Part shown: in pieces, positions 1-11,732 of the stretch
How positions within the stretch are numbered: the first letter of the stretch is position 1
Layout: the number at the start of each line of letters is the position of its first letter
DNA from: Kappaphycus alvarezii
Lineage: Eukaryota; Rhodophyta; Florideophyceae; Gigartinales; Solieriaceae
Assembly (NCBI GenBank): GCA_002205965.3
Contig: NADL03000533.1
Coordinates: 248,001 to 312,000, forward strand
Direction of reading: 5' to 3'
Length of the DNA: 64,000 nt
Program-made: the position numbers and the translations under genes
The notes under the pieces: generated by a model
Told to the model about the DNA's origin: nothing
Databases searched by the model: none
What the model saw: the letters and a program-made list of their open reading frames with translations, nothing else

Positions 1-3000
1 ACCCGTCCCAGTATTTTTGTAATAATACTTCAAGGGTTTCTATAAATGAATCTTTAACCTTTATTATGTTTCTATTGGGCCAGCAGCTCTCAATAAGTAC
101 TCCTAGAGTATATTTCTCCTTAAAAAACATAATCTCGAAGCATAGCATTAAATTCTCTTGTAATATTATCTTTTTTATTTTTCGAGAATGAGATGAACAC
201 AAGGTCTTAGTAAAGAAAAAATGAACATATTTGATTGCAAAAAGTATTCGCAATTTCAACATACCCAAGGTTTCCGTTGGCAAAAAGACATCCTCTTTTC
301 ACGGAGATATTCAATTACGCACTCCTATACTGAGTTAATTAAGAAATTATTTGAAGCCTTTCGAGTAAACATTTTATCTACATAACTATACAGAATCTAT
401 TTGTTTTAAACTACTGTTTATTATACATCATGTGAAATTTGAATTACTCGTATATAGAAGAAAACAAACTAATCCAAACGTATAAAGCTACTAAAACATT
501 AAAACGAAAAAGCTTTCAATGTATTATTGTTAAGGCTTACATTGATGTTCATCCTTGCAAGCTACTTTTTGATCTATCGAAATCAATAAAAAGAGCGTAG
601 TAAGTAGTTTTCCCTGTTAATGTGTTCCTATAATTAAACTATTCTAGAAGATGTAGTATTCATTTGATTGAAAGTTTATTCAAAGCATTAATAATTTTGC
701 ATGAATACAACTCGCCATATTTTTTGGAAAATTTAATCACATGATTTAGGCGAATAATTCTTCTTTGGCTTATGAAACCTTCTTGTACGACTTTTTTAAC
801 TCCTTTCCAGAACGTCATCATTGAGGTAATTTGAAAAATTCTGTTGATTGCTTACTTGTGTATGAAATACTCTCAATTAATTTTAAAAAACGTTGTAGTA
901 ATAAACTATTTTCTGATCTGAATTCCCCTGATCTTATCTTTATTTCCTCCGGCTTTGATTGTATTTATACAACTTTCATATAACCAGGGGCGGAGCCCTT
1001 GTCGCATAGATCGCAGGAGCTGGACGGAAATATCCTCTCCCATCTTATTTACCGCCTGCCACGTCTATTTGGCTTTCTCAGTGACTGCTTTGGCTATGGC
1101 TTCCTGAAATGGAATTTTATACCATGCCTCAGCTCATGTAGTTTCCTGAATGGTGAAAAAAGTGTGGGAAAGTCTCTTTCTATAGATGAAGTTCTGCAAT
1201 GCATCGGTACCCTGCCGCATTAAACTCTGCGGTTACTCCCTACAGAGACAAATAGGTTCCAGATTGCTCATTATTGCTTGTTATATTCAAATCTGCTAGT
1301 GCGGAGCACTTGTTTTGAAAGTGGCCGACTTCTGCAATCATCGCGCTCACACAGAGTTTTTCTCGATTCGTAGCTGCCTTTGCAAGATAATGTGTCGATA
1401 CTGTAATTTCCTTATTTTTCTACCGTTGTTGCGGGTACTGATTTTCCCATTTGCGAATCGAATCGGTCCAGCTGAATACCCTGACGCATAAAACAACGGT
1501 TCCTTTTCTTAGTCTGTTCCTACAAAGGGCCAAATTTCATTCTTTTAGTCCTATTTATAAATATTATTTCTCACAAGAATCATTTTTTGGTTTGTTTCTC
1601 TTTCCATCGATTTTGTTGAAAAAATAGCATCTTACTTGAAATTTGTCCTTGATATTGTTCAATATTCTTACAATTCGTAAAATTGCTTCAATAGACGCGG
1701 AAGAACCCTTTGACATATGCTTCGTGAAATTGCTCAAATAGGCTCAGAAGTAACACGTTTAAATTGAATAAAATTTGGCTCTACAATATCCTTTAACGCG
1801 GATTTGTTCTTTTCTACCGTCTTTTGAGTTCAATGCCATACATATTAAATCTAAATAAAATGAAGAATCAGTTTTATTACATTTTTATTGTAGTGTATTG
1901 AATATGGTATCACGTGAGTATTACTTGAAGAACCCTAAAGCAAACTATATACTGTATATGAAATTACGTAAAAAAACTTTGCTCTTCGCATAATAATATC
2001 TATGGCTCTCTCCACTTAAGTTATTTTAAATTCTAAAATATTTTATCGAGGTACCGTTTCTGTTTAAAATGTTTTCAATTGTTTTTTCTGTAATTTAATG
2101 TATACATTTGCGTATAATTTCTCGATAAAATGTATTCTTCGGTAAACTAGTTTAGTCTATTTTACATGATAGCATTACGGGCATGAGTGTCAAACTAATA
2201 CTAACAACTGTATCTCACCTTTCTTGGCACTTCCAATTTTTGCCACAACATTAATACTTTTCAAAGGCATTTTTGCTTGTTTTAATGTACACAGTCATAT
2301 TCGGATATCGACTCTTTGTAGTGCTATTTTCTGCAAAGCCACTGAATTTAACATATCAAAAATATATTTTTCCTTCAATCATGAGTCATTTTTTTTGCTG
2401 AAGTTACTGGTTCTTATTATCTTTTATGAGATGTAGATTAATCGTCTAATTTAAATACAGTCTCTGTGTCCTAAAAAATAATTAATGAAGAATGTGGCCC
2501 AATACATCTATTCTAGACATCTATTCTTACTTTGATAATCCCATTTAGTATATTTCTATATTTTCTTTCAATTTCATTTAGCTACATTTCGTTTAAATAT
2601 GTAAAATTGGACTGCGGATTATTACATCATTTGTAACTTTCGTGGATTGTTTCCTCTTCGGTCATCACTTTTGGAAGCTGTATTGAATATCAGATAAAAT
2701 ACGTAGATGGATTACTGTAACATTCGATGGCATTGAACAATTAGTTTTTATCCAGGCAAATTTTAAATTTATTTTCCAACAACTTATGGGTACTGCGCTC
2801 AAGAATGCTCTCCTAAAAATAGTTTGATGAATTTAATTTTACGTATTACTATACCTCCCGTCCATTTCATTTTACATCTATTGATAGAGCGGACTACTAA
2901 TAATTTTAATATAGATCACTCGAAAGTATTTAAATTAAATGTTCCCCTTCAAAAAATATATGCTCTGTAATTTTTATTTGACAAACCGCGAAATGAGCTG

Positions 3001-3240
3001 AACTTCGTCTCTCCTTTACTTTTAATATTTTACTGATTTAAAATTTTCAGTAGGGAGCTTACGCTTGAGACAAATATGGCAGAATTCCGCGCATTGGTGA
3101 GCACACGTGGCTCATGAAGTTGAGTCCGTGGGTACTCCTGAATTTTAATTAATAGTTTAGGCCTGACTGTGAGCGAGCTTAGCGTGAGTATTACCCCACA
3201 AGGGTACTGTACCTTGATTCTCGAGCTCATCGACTGGGCA
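1..3240. other. AT-rich non-coding DNA
   Basis: Strongly AT-rich with stop codons in all frames; no recognisable gene. A somewhat GC-richer island at about 985-1260 has a 74-codon open frame (999-1223, TTG start) without recognisable motifs. It also contains a short box (ACCCTGCCGCATTAAAC, about 1208) that recurs in similar form near 1474. I see no RNA gene or element boundary here. Confidence 0.6.
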
Positions 3241-3250
3241 TTAACAAACC

Positions 3251-4462
3251 ATGTCCCTCAAGTCGTTCAACCTCAGATCCTGCACGAACCGTACTTCTAT
3301 CTACGCCACAGTCCTGACGATCATCTCGATTCAGTACCTGTCTAGGCACAAGCGGGCGTCTAGCTTTACGACTATAAAGGCGCTCTCTGTTATATGTGCA
3401 GAGTTTGCAACTTGGCAGCATCAAATCCATACGCTTTTGAATCGCTCTAACCGCATCGCTCTAACTCAGTTTATCTTTAACTTTAACAGTTTTAGTGACC
3501 ACGAGACTCTTTTGTATTTCCGCTTCAGAGTGGTAGACATAGCGCGCTTAGTGCCTGTGCTATCGCAGCCAACGCACAAGATGCATACGTCTCGAAGCCG
3601 TTACGGCTTTTCGCCTATTCTTGCTATTTGTTTCATTCTTCTTCGACTGGCTGTGCCAGATCACTGGCAGGACGTGTGTACTCTCTTCGGCATGCATCCC
3701 TCCCAGCTCTCCGAAATCTTTTAAGAAGCTATTGACCACTTTATGTCTACATGCGGTCATCTACTGCTTGATCCCATACCAAAAACTTATATGGAACGAT
3801 TTGCTGAGGGCATTAGCAATACAAGACAAATGTGCAGCGCTCCCCAACTGTGTCGCCTTTGTTGATGGAACATTTATTGGAATAGCTAGGCCAAAAGAGC
3901 ATATGCGTCAGCTAGTAGTACACAACGGTCACAAACGCAAACATGCCCTCAACTATCAGTCTCCGTCGACACCGGATGGTATGATTTTACATGCGCATGG
4001 ACCTGTGGAAGGAAGAAGACATGACTGGATTATGTATATTTTTAGTGGTTTGGAGACTAACTTGGCTGAAGTGTTGGAAATCGATGGTGTGCAGTACGTT
4101 GTATATGGAGACTCAGGGTATAATTGGAGGGTGTTCATGGAAGTTCCGTTTCAAGGAAGTAATTTAAACAAAAACTGAAATGCCTTTAACAAGTCTATGT
4201 CCGAAGTAAGAGTCACAGTTGAGTGGATCTTTAAAGAAGTCAAGATGTACTTCCCAGAGAAGTCAAGATGTACTTCCCAGCGTGTGATACGAAGCGCAAG
4301 ATGAAGGTGGGCGAGTCACCTATAGGATTGCTTTACTTGGGAGCTATGCTTCTATGCAACTTCCATAACTGCCGCTACCCAAATCAAATCGCACGCTACT
4401 TCGGAGTCACAACACCATCGTTGGAAGAGTATGTTATGCTGTGGGGGCTGCCTGAGGAGTGA
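3251..4462 (+). pseudogene. PIF/Harbinger-type DDE transposase, decayed
   Basis: The product would be a DDE_Tnp_4-family (PIF/Harbinger, HARBI1-like) transposase that cuts and joins element ends. The first catalytic Asp lies in CVAFVDGTFIGIARP (around 3855-3900). It is followed by the family signature NGHKRKHALNYQS and GPVEGRRHD. The second Asp is in VVYGDSGYNW (around 4095) and the Glu in VEWIFKEVK (around 4220). All three catalytic residues therefore remain. The gene is broken: the N-terminal part (3251-3724) is in another frame and meets a TAA at 3722, a TGA interrupts at 4176, and a 23-bp tandem duplication (4235-4280) shifts the last 60 codons into a third frame ending at 4462. A Myb-like gene lies convergently downstream, the usual two-gene Harbinger layout. 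Family assignment is firm; activity is excluded by the breaks. Confidence 0.85.
4235..4280 (+). repeat. 23-bp perfect tandem duplication
   Basis: Two identical 23-bp copies (4235-4257 and 4258-4280) lie just after the catalytic Glu codon of the transposase. Because 23 is 2 modulo 3, the duplication accounts exactly for the frame change between the transposase body and its C-terminal ORF at 4268-4462. Confidence 0.95.
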
Positions 4463-4547
4463 AGCACAAAGATTTTCCCCGGCGAGCCTGTAGGCGAGCG
4501 CAAAGTCGTCCTGCAGCCCCGCAGGGAAGCTCCCAAAGCCTACTCGC

Positions 4548-4574
4548 ATATATATATATATATATATATATATA
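4548..4574. repeat. (TA)n microsatellite
   Basis: An uninterrupted AT/TA dinucleotide run of about 27 bp between the convergent transposase and Myb-like genes of the Harbinger element. Confidence 0.95.
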
Positions 4575-4596
4575 ACGGTAGAAAGCACTCAAGTCC

Positions 4597-5511
4597 TCAT
4601 TTGTTGCACTTCAAGACGTCCACCATCAGCTCGAATTTCTTGAGTTCAATCTCCTTGGCATCTTCCCTTTCCTTACGGCGCTCCTCTCTATCCTTCTCTC
4701 TTTCGTCCCTCCCCACCGAAAACTTCTCCCTCTCAAACTTCAGCTGGTCCATTTCCAGCGCAATACGAGCCATGTCAGCCTCCTTCAACTTATCCGCGAA
4801 CATTCACAGTCCAGTCGTCAAATCAATCATCTGCACCTTACGATGCTTTCCAACTCTCTTTGCACTATCCCCACCTCCACTTTCACAACCGTCTACGTCA
4901 TCAACCAACAGCTCTTTCCTCCCCGGTTCCCCCCTCCGAATCACTCCTCTGCGACTAACGAAGCAACGGCATCTGCACAACCTCACGACCTAACCACTCC
5001 TTCTCCTCCTCCTTCCTACACTTCTACATTTTTGCAGCGTTATTCTTCGACAAGAATGATTCCCTCTCCTCCCGCGTTTGCGACAAAATATGGTGAAGCT
5101 CTCCAAGCTCACCGACAGAGACACCGGACAGCGAAGCATTCGCTATGTCTTCCGCATCGAAATCGTTTTGCAGACGAATATATCGATCTTGTACTACCTT
5201 CCAGCCCACCTTTTGCGTCATATGGGGATTGAGTTTGACCTTCGATGCTACTTGCTCATATGTATGCTTTATCGTGCTATGAACGGCCACATGAGCACGC
5301 AAAGCAGCTATCTCCCTTACCATAGTGAGGTCCTCCATGGGGAGGTACTTGCCTCTCTTCGTACGTTGGGCAGTTGGCGGCGGAGTTTCCAATGGTGGCG
5401 CTGGAGGATGTGATGAAGGGACTGGTGCAGGAGGGGTGGTAGAGGCAGCAGGAGAGGGGGATTGGGGATTTCATTGGATGCTGAGCTTGAGGAAGGGGAA
5501 ACCTCAGCCAT
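4597..5511 (-). pseudogene. Harbinger Myb/trihelix-like DNA-binding protein, decayed
   Basis: This is the second gene of the Harbinger-type element, which normally binds element ends and helps the transposase. The likely start is the ATG at 5511, opening a Ser/Pro-rich leader (MAEVSPSSSSASNEIPNP). A 1-nt indel in a C run near 5461 moves the frame to 5392-5024. There KYLPMEDLTMVREIAALRAH and KVGWKVVQDRYIRLQNDF show the tryptophan-containing Myb/trihelix pattern. After a second frame change, a C-terminal segment (4803-4597), preceded by a TGA at 4804, forms a highly charged coiled coil (LEMDQLKFEREKF, then RD/ER/RK repeats). It lies tail to tail with the transposase across the (TA)n tract. I found no convincing terminal inverted repeats for the element. 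Confidence 0.7.
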
Positions 5512-5861
5512 GGCGAATTCGATGTTGTGTCACAAGACCGACCGGAGAGGACAGATGTGTCTCGAGTTAAAAGGCCATTTAGTCAGTTGGCTTGATTTGA
5601 GTACAGCCCTTTTCCCGCCAATTCACGGATACTTGTCCTGAATTGTTCACAGAAGTGGACAGAAGTGTAGCTTACAATTCTAATACACTACTTGGCGTGA
5701 TCGTTGGCCGATTGCTCAGCTTATCAAAGTAATCATATATTTTTCCTTCAATGGTTGATTAGTTTATTGATATTTTTCCTCCATTATTAATATTTCTCGG
5801 TCACTATATTGTGCCTATCCCAATATCCACCCTTGGAGGCTGGCACCCAGACACGTAAGCG

Positions 5862-6007
5862 GTGCTAGCGGATGTCGCGCGGAACGTGGCCGTTCGAGCG
5901 ATGGAGACCTATGGGATGGTTAGAGCGGTGCTTACCCAAAGGCAGACTGCTGCGGCCGTCATGTCCAACGCGGCATTCCTGCTCGCCGGCATTGAGCCGG
6001 CCCTGTA
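5862..6007 (+). other. GC-rich coding-like fragment
   Basis: A small GC-rich island in AT-rich DNA. One frame is open for 48 codons and reads as an alanine-rich helical peptide (VLADVARNVAVRAM..., then MSNAAFLLAGIEPAL) ending at TAA 6005-6007. An overlapping frame, 5872-6078, is also open. It may be a remnant of a gag-like protein, but no family is recognised. Confidence 0.2.
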
Positions 6008-6089
6008 AGGAAGGTCATGTACTGTGTATTGATACCCATCAGCGAAGACTTATCCCGCATAACGCATCAGCCGCGTGAGTATAACCGAC

Positions 6090-9000
6090 CACATCTTCCA
6101 TGCATTAAGATAACCCAAAAATCCCCCCCTGTATTAGTCTCTGCATAGAATAAATTTTGCTCCGGTAATTATTTGCTTGAAATACGCTAGGGCAAGACCA
6201 GATGATTCTAAATTTCATATAATGGGCTTTTCTTCGCTTTTCGTCCTATTTTTAGTTTCGAATTTTGAAATTTCATTAGCATTTTTATTCCTAATCAAAT
6301 AAACTCATATTACATAAAAGAATATTCAATAACTTCTTACTCCTATATTCTCTTAAAATTTTCTGGAACATAAGGTATGACGTACAATTTGATTGTTTGG
6401 GCAGCTGGATTACACAATTACACTAACTTATTACCACTAATGTACTTACAGTAATATATTGATACTGTAGGTTTCCAAACTTTTAGACTATGTGGTCTTT
6501 ATTTCATTTAGATTCATTTTCAAATTCAAGACTTTATTCAAACAACACTTAATCAATCTTTGGCAAAATGAGATGACATCAACTTTTAGAGGGTTTTTTG
6601 TTCGACAAGCGTCGTTTATTACTTTTTCTTGAATTCTTATAAAATGCCCAGACAAAATTCAAATTATAAATGTGAATAAAAATTTTCAATTACGAATCCA
6701 TTTGTTCTAGTAGTATAGATTCTAATCAGCAATATTGCTCTTTTTATAGACGTCTGTCGTCTCCAAAAAATTTCTTGTGCAGAAATTTAGAAGTTAATTG
6801 AACTCTCTTTCCACGTTAAAACAAACATAATCGATAAATATTACTCTACTGTAATTACTGATTCCTGCTCTACTCCGCAGTACTCCATTGGATCTATTCA
6901 ATTACATTTTATTTGATTAGTGATTAGTGACTAGAATTTAACTTTTGTTTAGAAGTCCTGTTCCAGTTCTAATCAAGTTTTGTAGAAAAATTTTGTTCCA
7001 AACCATGAGTGAGTCTTTAAAAACTCTAGTCTATTTCGGTATTTTGATTTCTTTCAAATCCAAATACTTGAATAAAACTTTTTCTTCGAGTACAATTAGC
7101 GGCATAGTTCTGCTGTATACCTAACAAATATTCAAGCATATATATCAAGGTTATTAGAAGCACCAGAATTGCGTTATTATATCGAAAATTATGCATACTG
7201 AAAAAACCACACTATCACAAAATGACATAATATATGTTTGAAAACAATTTCGCTGAGGTCTCTCTGTATAGTTTTCAAAATGAAAGCATTTCTTAGTCTA
7301 ATATTTCGTGTTAAAAGAACCGAAATGAAATAATTTCAATGTAAATATCATGTATCGTATGATGTACGAGATGGGTACAGAAAAGTGAAATCCTCTGCTC
7401 TGGCGCTACATAGTATTTTCTTACTATTTTAGAAATAAAAATATATAATGTTTCTATTTCATTTCTGTGACTTCAGAATTGTAATTTTCAGTTATCCTGG
7501 GCATCTTTTAACTGTTAGAAGCAGTGATATTGTTCCATGATGCCAGGTTTTCAAAGAAATCGCAATTAGATGAAATAATTAGACTCTTTAATTTTCTTCT
7601 TTTTCTTAATTTGATATTCTTCACATTCAATCAATATATTTTATGATTGATGTTAACATCCTTTACATGCAATAAAGATCGTTCTAAAAAAACTTGAACG
7701 AAATTTTTGTTCCAAATATAGAACTTCTGTGCTGTTTATATGCCATTTATTTTGATGAATAATGGACTAATGGACGGTCTGAACCTTGAACTATGGAAAA
7801 ATGAAAAAATTGGGTTTAAAAATATAAACATATGCAAAAGTGCTGGTAGAACTAAATTTGTAAAATAATTATTGAAGCAATTTTACTGAAGTCTTTTGGA
7901 CGTATTTAAATTGATTTGTCTATATGGCTAATCAATACATTTCATTTTAATATTTGAAGACGACTTATAAAAATCTGGAACTTATTAGAATTCAGGGATA
8001 ATAAAATTCCTTTAAAATGCATTAATGTATGCCTTTTTTAATTTATTTAGTGCTTCAACAAGTAGGATTCCATTTTTGTATCACTTAGTGTACAAATAGT
8101 CCTCCCTAAGAGTTTGGGGGTTTAACTATTTGCTGTATGAAATTTAGCTCGCTCATTTAAAATTTTATCCTCGCCTTTCCAAAAAGTAAATCTTTTTAAT
8201 ACTTAGGTGCTGATGTGGAACTGATTCTCTTTACTTCAACTTGACTTCATAGGTTATTTTAGAGCAAATAAAGTTTGTATATGTGTGATTTGACCATATA
8301 ACTACTTTTATTATCCTTTTAATTACAGCTTTCGACGCATCGTACGGTTTCGCAATTGGCTTGACAATGATACGATATCTACGCTTCGGTGCAAATTTAC
8401 TGGATACCAACCCACATATCTACCACAGTAAATTAACCCCCCATTTACACATTATAATTACAATATTTGGTTGTGAAAAGCCGTTTATATCATATGATGG
8501 TGAATCTTTTGCATCGCATTGATTTTTCTAAATACATAGCAAATGATTTACACAATAAATATCTCTATATTTTATAAAACTCCCTTAGATTTTTTCAGTA
8601 TCCGGTATGGTACGCCTTAAATTTTGAGTAAGACATTATACTGCGTGAGGTAGTGATTCAAAGCCGCTTGCGAAATGATAAGTACTAATATGTACTCATA
8701 TTGTAAAAAAAACACATATTTTATCTGTTTCGGAGTTAAAAATGAATAATAATTATAAAATAATATAGTGAATAAAATATATTATCGACACCACTGAGCA
8801 GACTTTACGAACAAGAAAACATACTTGAAATTAGTCCATTCCCTGAAAATCCTACAAAATAAAGAAAATATTGGCTTCTCGTTTTAGATTTGAAGAGAAA
8901 TGTTACTTTCTGCGCTTGTTTAGAAAGAATCCTTCCATGAGGGTGACTTCGAGATAGGTCTAATCATTCATTTTATAATGAATAAAATCCTGGAACAGAA

Positions 9001-9364
9001 AAGCCTTTTGGCTTCGTTCTGAGTATAATAGAAGGTTATATGGAAAGTTACGCAGGCAATACATCTCTGGTATGGTTTTCAGTTCACTGAGTAATCTTGG
9101 AGAGGGACTACTGTTCGAAGAGGGGAATTTTCTACTAGGCCGTGGAACTGTAAGAACATTCCATAGGCCGCCACGTGCCCTTGATATTTATGTAGTGTAC
9201 AGTAGCAAACTATTTGGCACGATTCGTAATTGCAGCGCAGCCTCACTGCTAAGTTTTGACTAACGGGCAACTGGCTAGAGGCGCCCCAAAGAAACAGCTT
9301 CCAAATGTTGGGCTATGAACAGCACCACTAAGATGTCATACCAACTTTACCAAATTGAATGCGG
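6090..9364. other. AT-rich non-coding DNA
   Basis: More than 3 kb of AT-rich sequence with no plausible coding frame, element terminus or RNA gene. Only 9060-9270, just before unit A, is less AT-rich; it has short open frames on both strands that look like chance. Confidence 0.6.
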
Positions 9365-9578
9365 TGATAGGGATAAATCGGCGGGGGAAGAGATACTCAG
9401 AACCAATTATCCCAAGAAGGAGGTGTTGCAAGCGACAAAAGTGCTACCGTGGTATAGTTGAAGGAACAAAAAGGAGTGTATACGGAAGAGAGTTGAGAGG
9501 GCTACAAGCAAGTATGGAAGGGGCAGATTCTACCACTTATGCTCAGTGACTAGCGTAAAATAAATGCTTCTTGGGTCT

Positions 9579-9682
9579 GAAGTTGACCCTCAACTTCCTA
9601 ACTATTTGTAACTGGGCTTGAAGTTGTCTGCCAACTTGCTTTACCTCTCAAGGAGGAAGCAGTTTACTCAGCTTATATAGAC
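9579..9682 (-). promoter_or_regulatory. TATA box followed by twin hairpins (unit A)
   Basis: On the minus strand CTATATAAG (9680-9672) is followed about 35 nt later by the inverted repeat AAGTTGGCAGACAACTT (9637-9621), then by GAAGTTGAGGGTCAACTTC (9597-9579). Both stems are perfect, and the loop of the second differs from that in other units, which suggests the pairing is maintained. RNA starting 25-30 nt after the TATA box would carry the hairpins at its 5' end. Confidence 0.55.
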
Positions 9683-9791
9683 TTTTCGCCTAATCCCAAA
9701 GTCTCAAGAACGCATACTAAATACCATAAAATGCACTAAAACAAATCATGCGGACGATAGAGACTAGCAATGAGATACTTCCAATAAATAT

Positions 9792-10362
9792 CTACATCTG
9801 CTCCTCCCAATCTTCATTCTCAAGGCTAGAACCGAGCAGCTCTTGCAAAATATTCAAGCTACCTATACAGTCCACACATATCCCTTCGAGCGGTTTGTAG
9901 CTTCCTGTGGCGTCCCCTGAAATATCTAGACCACTAAAGATATCTTTATCCACTTCCGTGACGGATACCGCCTGATCCTCCATTCCTAGCTCCCGCCCGC
10001 CCAAAATTTCTCGGAGCTGCGGTCCAATTCCTGGACTTTCACCTCCTCCTCGATGGACCGATCTTCCATCCCATTCCCGTTCTCCGCATCCTTCTCCTGA
10101 GTCTCGTAAACCAGCTCAAGGGCTAACCATTCCTCAAAGGGCTCCCTGCTCTCCTCCTCGACTTTCTCAGTCTCATCCTCACTTACCTCACTCGCCTCTT
10201 CTTCTATAAAGAGGCGGCGAACGAACTCGATGATCTTCTTCTTTTTTGCCGCCGGAGGTAGTCGTCGGCATCGGTTGGCCCGTAGGCGGCGAGACGGAGG
10301 CCATTGATGGGACGGGAAGGGATGTTTTTGGAGATAGGGACAGAGGGGCGATTTGACGTCAT
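9792..10362 (-). pseudogene. U3-like ORF of unit A, unknown protein family
   Basis: About 190 codons from an ATG (10362) that is shared with unit B. The order is: a short basic leader (MTSNRPSVPISKN), the family motif YGPTDADDYLRRQ, a lysine/arginine patch, EFVRRLFIEEEA, an acidic Glu-rich middle containing LVYE, and a C-terminal module around MEDQAV...LDIS and CVDCIGSLNILQELLG. A 1-nt loss in the A run after LRRQ (near 10243) breaks the frame. The C-terminal module (MEDQAV onward) lies in the -1 frame relative to the acidic part, as it also does in unit B, so it may be a second overlapping ORF. The acidic part ends in TAG just before the ATG of that module. I recognise no known domain and assign no function. 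Confidence 0.5.
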
Positions 10363-10981
10363 ATTTCCGGAAAGGGGTTGAGCGGGGTTGCGAATGTTGA
10401 CAAAAAGGGAAATCAGCTTATCGAGTTGTTGGTGGTAGGAGTGATGCTTCAGCGACAATGCTATAACAATTTGAATAGGGGCATGTCTTTGGTAATCAAC
10501 ATGGTCTTGGTCAAAAAAATACGAGGCGATACTGCAGGTTTGGATTTGCATGAATTCGGGGGCATCATAAAAATATGCGTGATGAAATATCGGAAGTGAA
10601 TTTGGGAGTCGAAGTGACCACGAATTGAAAGGCATCTCTTTGAAGGAGGAGGACCAAATAATCAAACATAAAATAGAAAATGGAGTTGTACAGTGAATTT
10701 GGATTCATAAAGGAAAAAGATATTTAGAATTTGTTTTGGAAAGAAAAGGGTAGGACGATTGGTCAAGGACGGATTTCAGGATGCGAAGAGGACCTTTTTC
10801 GTTCCGACAGGCGGCTCCAATATGGCTGGATTTTGCCTGTTTAACCATATTAGTCCCCTCTTTTTAGCCTCTTGGCTTGGCTTTATCCGAAGCCTCGCCT
10901 CCTTTTCCCTTTTCCTTGCACATGTTGTACTTTTTTAGTTTCCTTTCTGTCTGTTAAAAACAATGGACAAAAGGTGCTGTG

Positions 10982-11088
10982 TGTGACGAAGCACCCAAGA
11001 CAGACTGTCCTCACAGAAAACAGTGTACAAGCACGGCCGCCGACGACTGACCATGGGAATAAACAGAGAGAACTATCTACGTTCACAC
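10982..11088 (+). repeat. Copia-1 left LTR
   Basis: Begins near TGTGACGAAGCACCCAAGA and ends near the primer-binding site at 11089. It aligns to the right LTR through blocks such as ACGAAGCACCCAAGA, GCACGGCC and GGGAATAAAC, with clear divergence. Ends are approximate. Confidence 0.6.
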
Positions 11089-11387
11089 AGTTTATGGGCA
11101 TTATCAGTACCACAGCCAAAACAAGCAAACTTGAGAACGTCTAGGCCTCCTGGATAACAACAAAACCACCATCTACACCCCTGTATCACAACAGCAACAG
11201 AATCACGCTGCCAGCACAACCAGGCATCTAGCCTACCGTCCTCAAGATAATCAATCCAACTTCAGCCTCGGCCACACGCGCAGCTAAAAAGACACACAAC
11301 GCACCGTTCACAAGCATCGAAATCGAGCTGTTAAGGCCTACAAACATCACCGCATCATACAGCGAGCCCTCACACAACACAAAAAAC

Positions 11388-11732
11388 ATGGACTACGATG
11401 TACCACCGATACCGCAGCTGGATCGAAAAAACTATGCACTGTGCCTGCTCTCACTCATCGGTGCCGTGGCTGCAATAGATCCCTAAGACCAAGCCGAAGG
11501 AGACTCTGGCCCTCCAACAGATCTGTCACAGCTTAAGATATTCATGACTAAGCGCAAGATGCTTCTGTGCGCTCTAATTGTCTCTACACCCAACGACATT
11601 GTCAACCTCCGTATCCACCCGGCAACCAACATCAAGCATTTTCAACTCATCACCAAGTTACAGAGCCACCTTGACACAAGCCAAGCTGGAGAACAGCTCT
11701 TCCTTAAATCAAAGGCAGATCAATCCCCTTAA
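11388..11732 (+). pseudogene. Copia-1 gag remnant
   Basis: The frame from ATG 11388 reads through one internal TAA (about 11485) to 11732. It starts with a Copia-gag-like opening (PPIPQLDRKNYALCLLSLIG, resembling the L-x-G-x-N-Y-x-x-W start) and continues with helical sequence typical of the UBN2-type gag core. No zinc knuckle is visible after it. Gag would form the virus-like particle in an intact element. The assignment rests mainly on position and the opening motif. Confidence 0.45.

Larger units (their letters stand above)
9365..10809 (-). mobile_element. LTR-like unit A (about 1.45 kb, possible solo LTR)
   Basis: Read on the minus strand it begins TGTCGGAACG at 10809 and ends CGATTTATCCCTATCA at 9365. 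The flanks are TGCGG (9360-9364) and GGCGG (10810-10814), a 5-bp target duplication with one mismatch. TG...CA ends and a 5-bp duplication are what a solo LTR looks like. In minus orientation the unit carries an ORF (10362-9792), then a TATA box (9680-9672), two hairpins (9637-9621 and 9597-9579), and about 215 bp to the end. Units B, C, D and E share the terminal part, and B and C also share the ORF. No matching second LTR with an internal region is present, so solo-LTR status is inferred. Confidence 0.65.

Noticed and set aside
1206..1510. Repeated ACCCTG(C/A)CGCAT box as an element end
   Set aside because: Only about 17 bp match in two places; no further structure on either side.
3100..5680. 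Similar GTAC-TCCTGAATTTT-like stretches at about 3130 and 5625 as Harbinger ends
   Set aside because: They are in direct, not inverted, orientation and the match is short, so they cannot be terminal inverted repeats.
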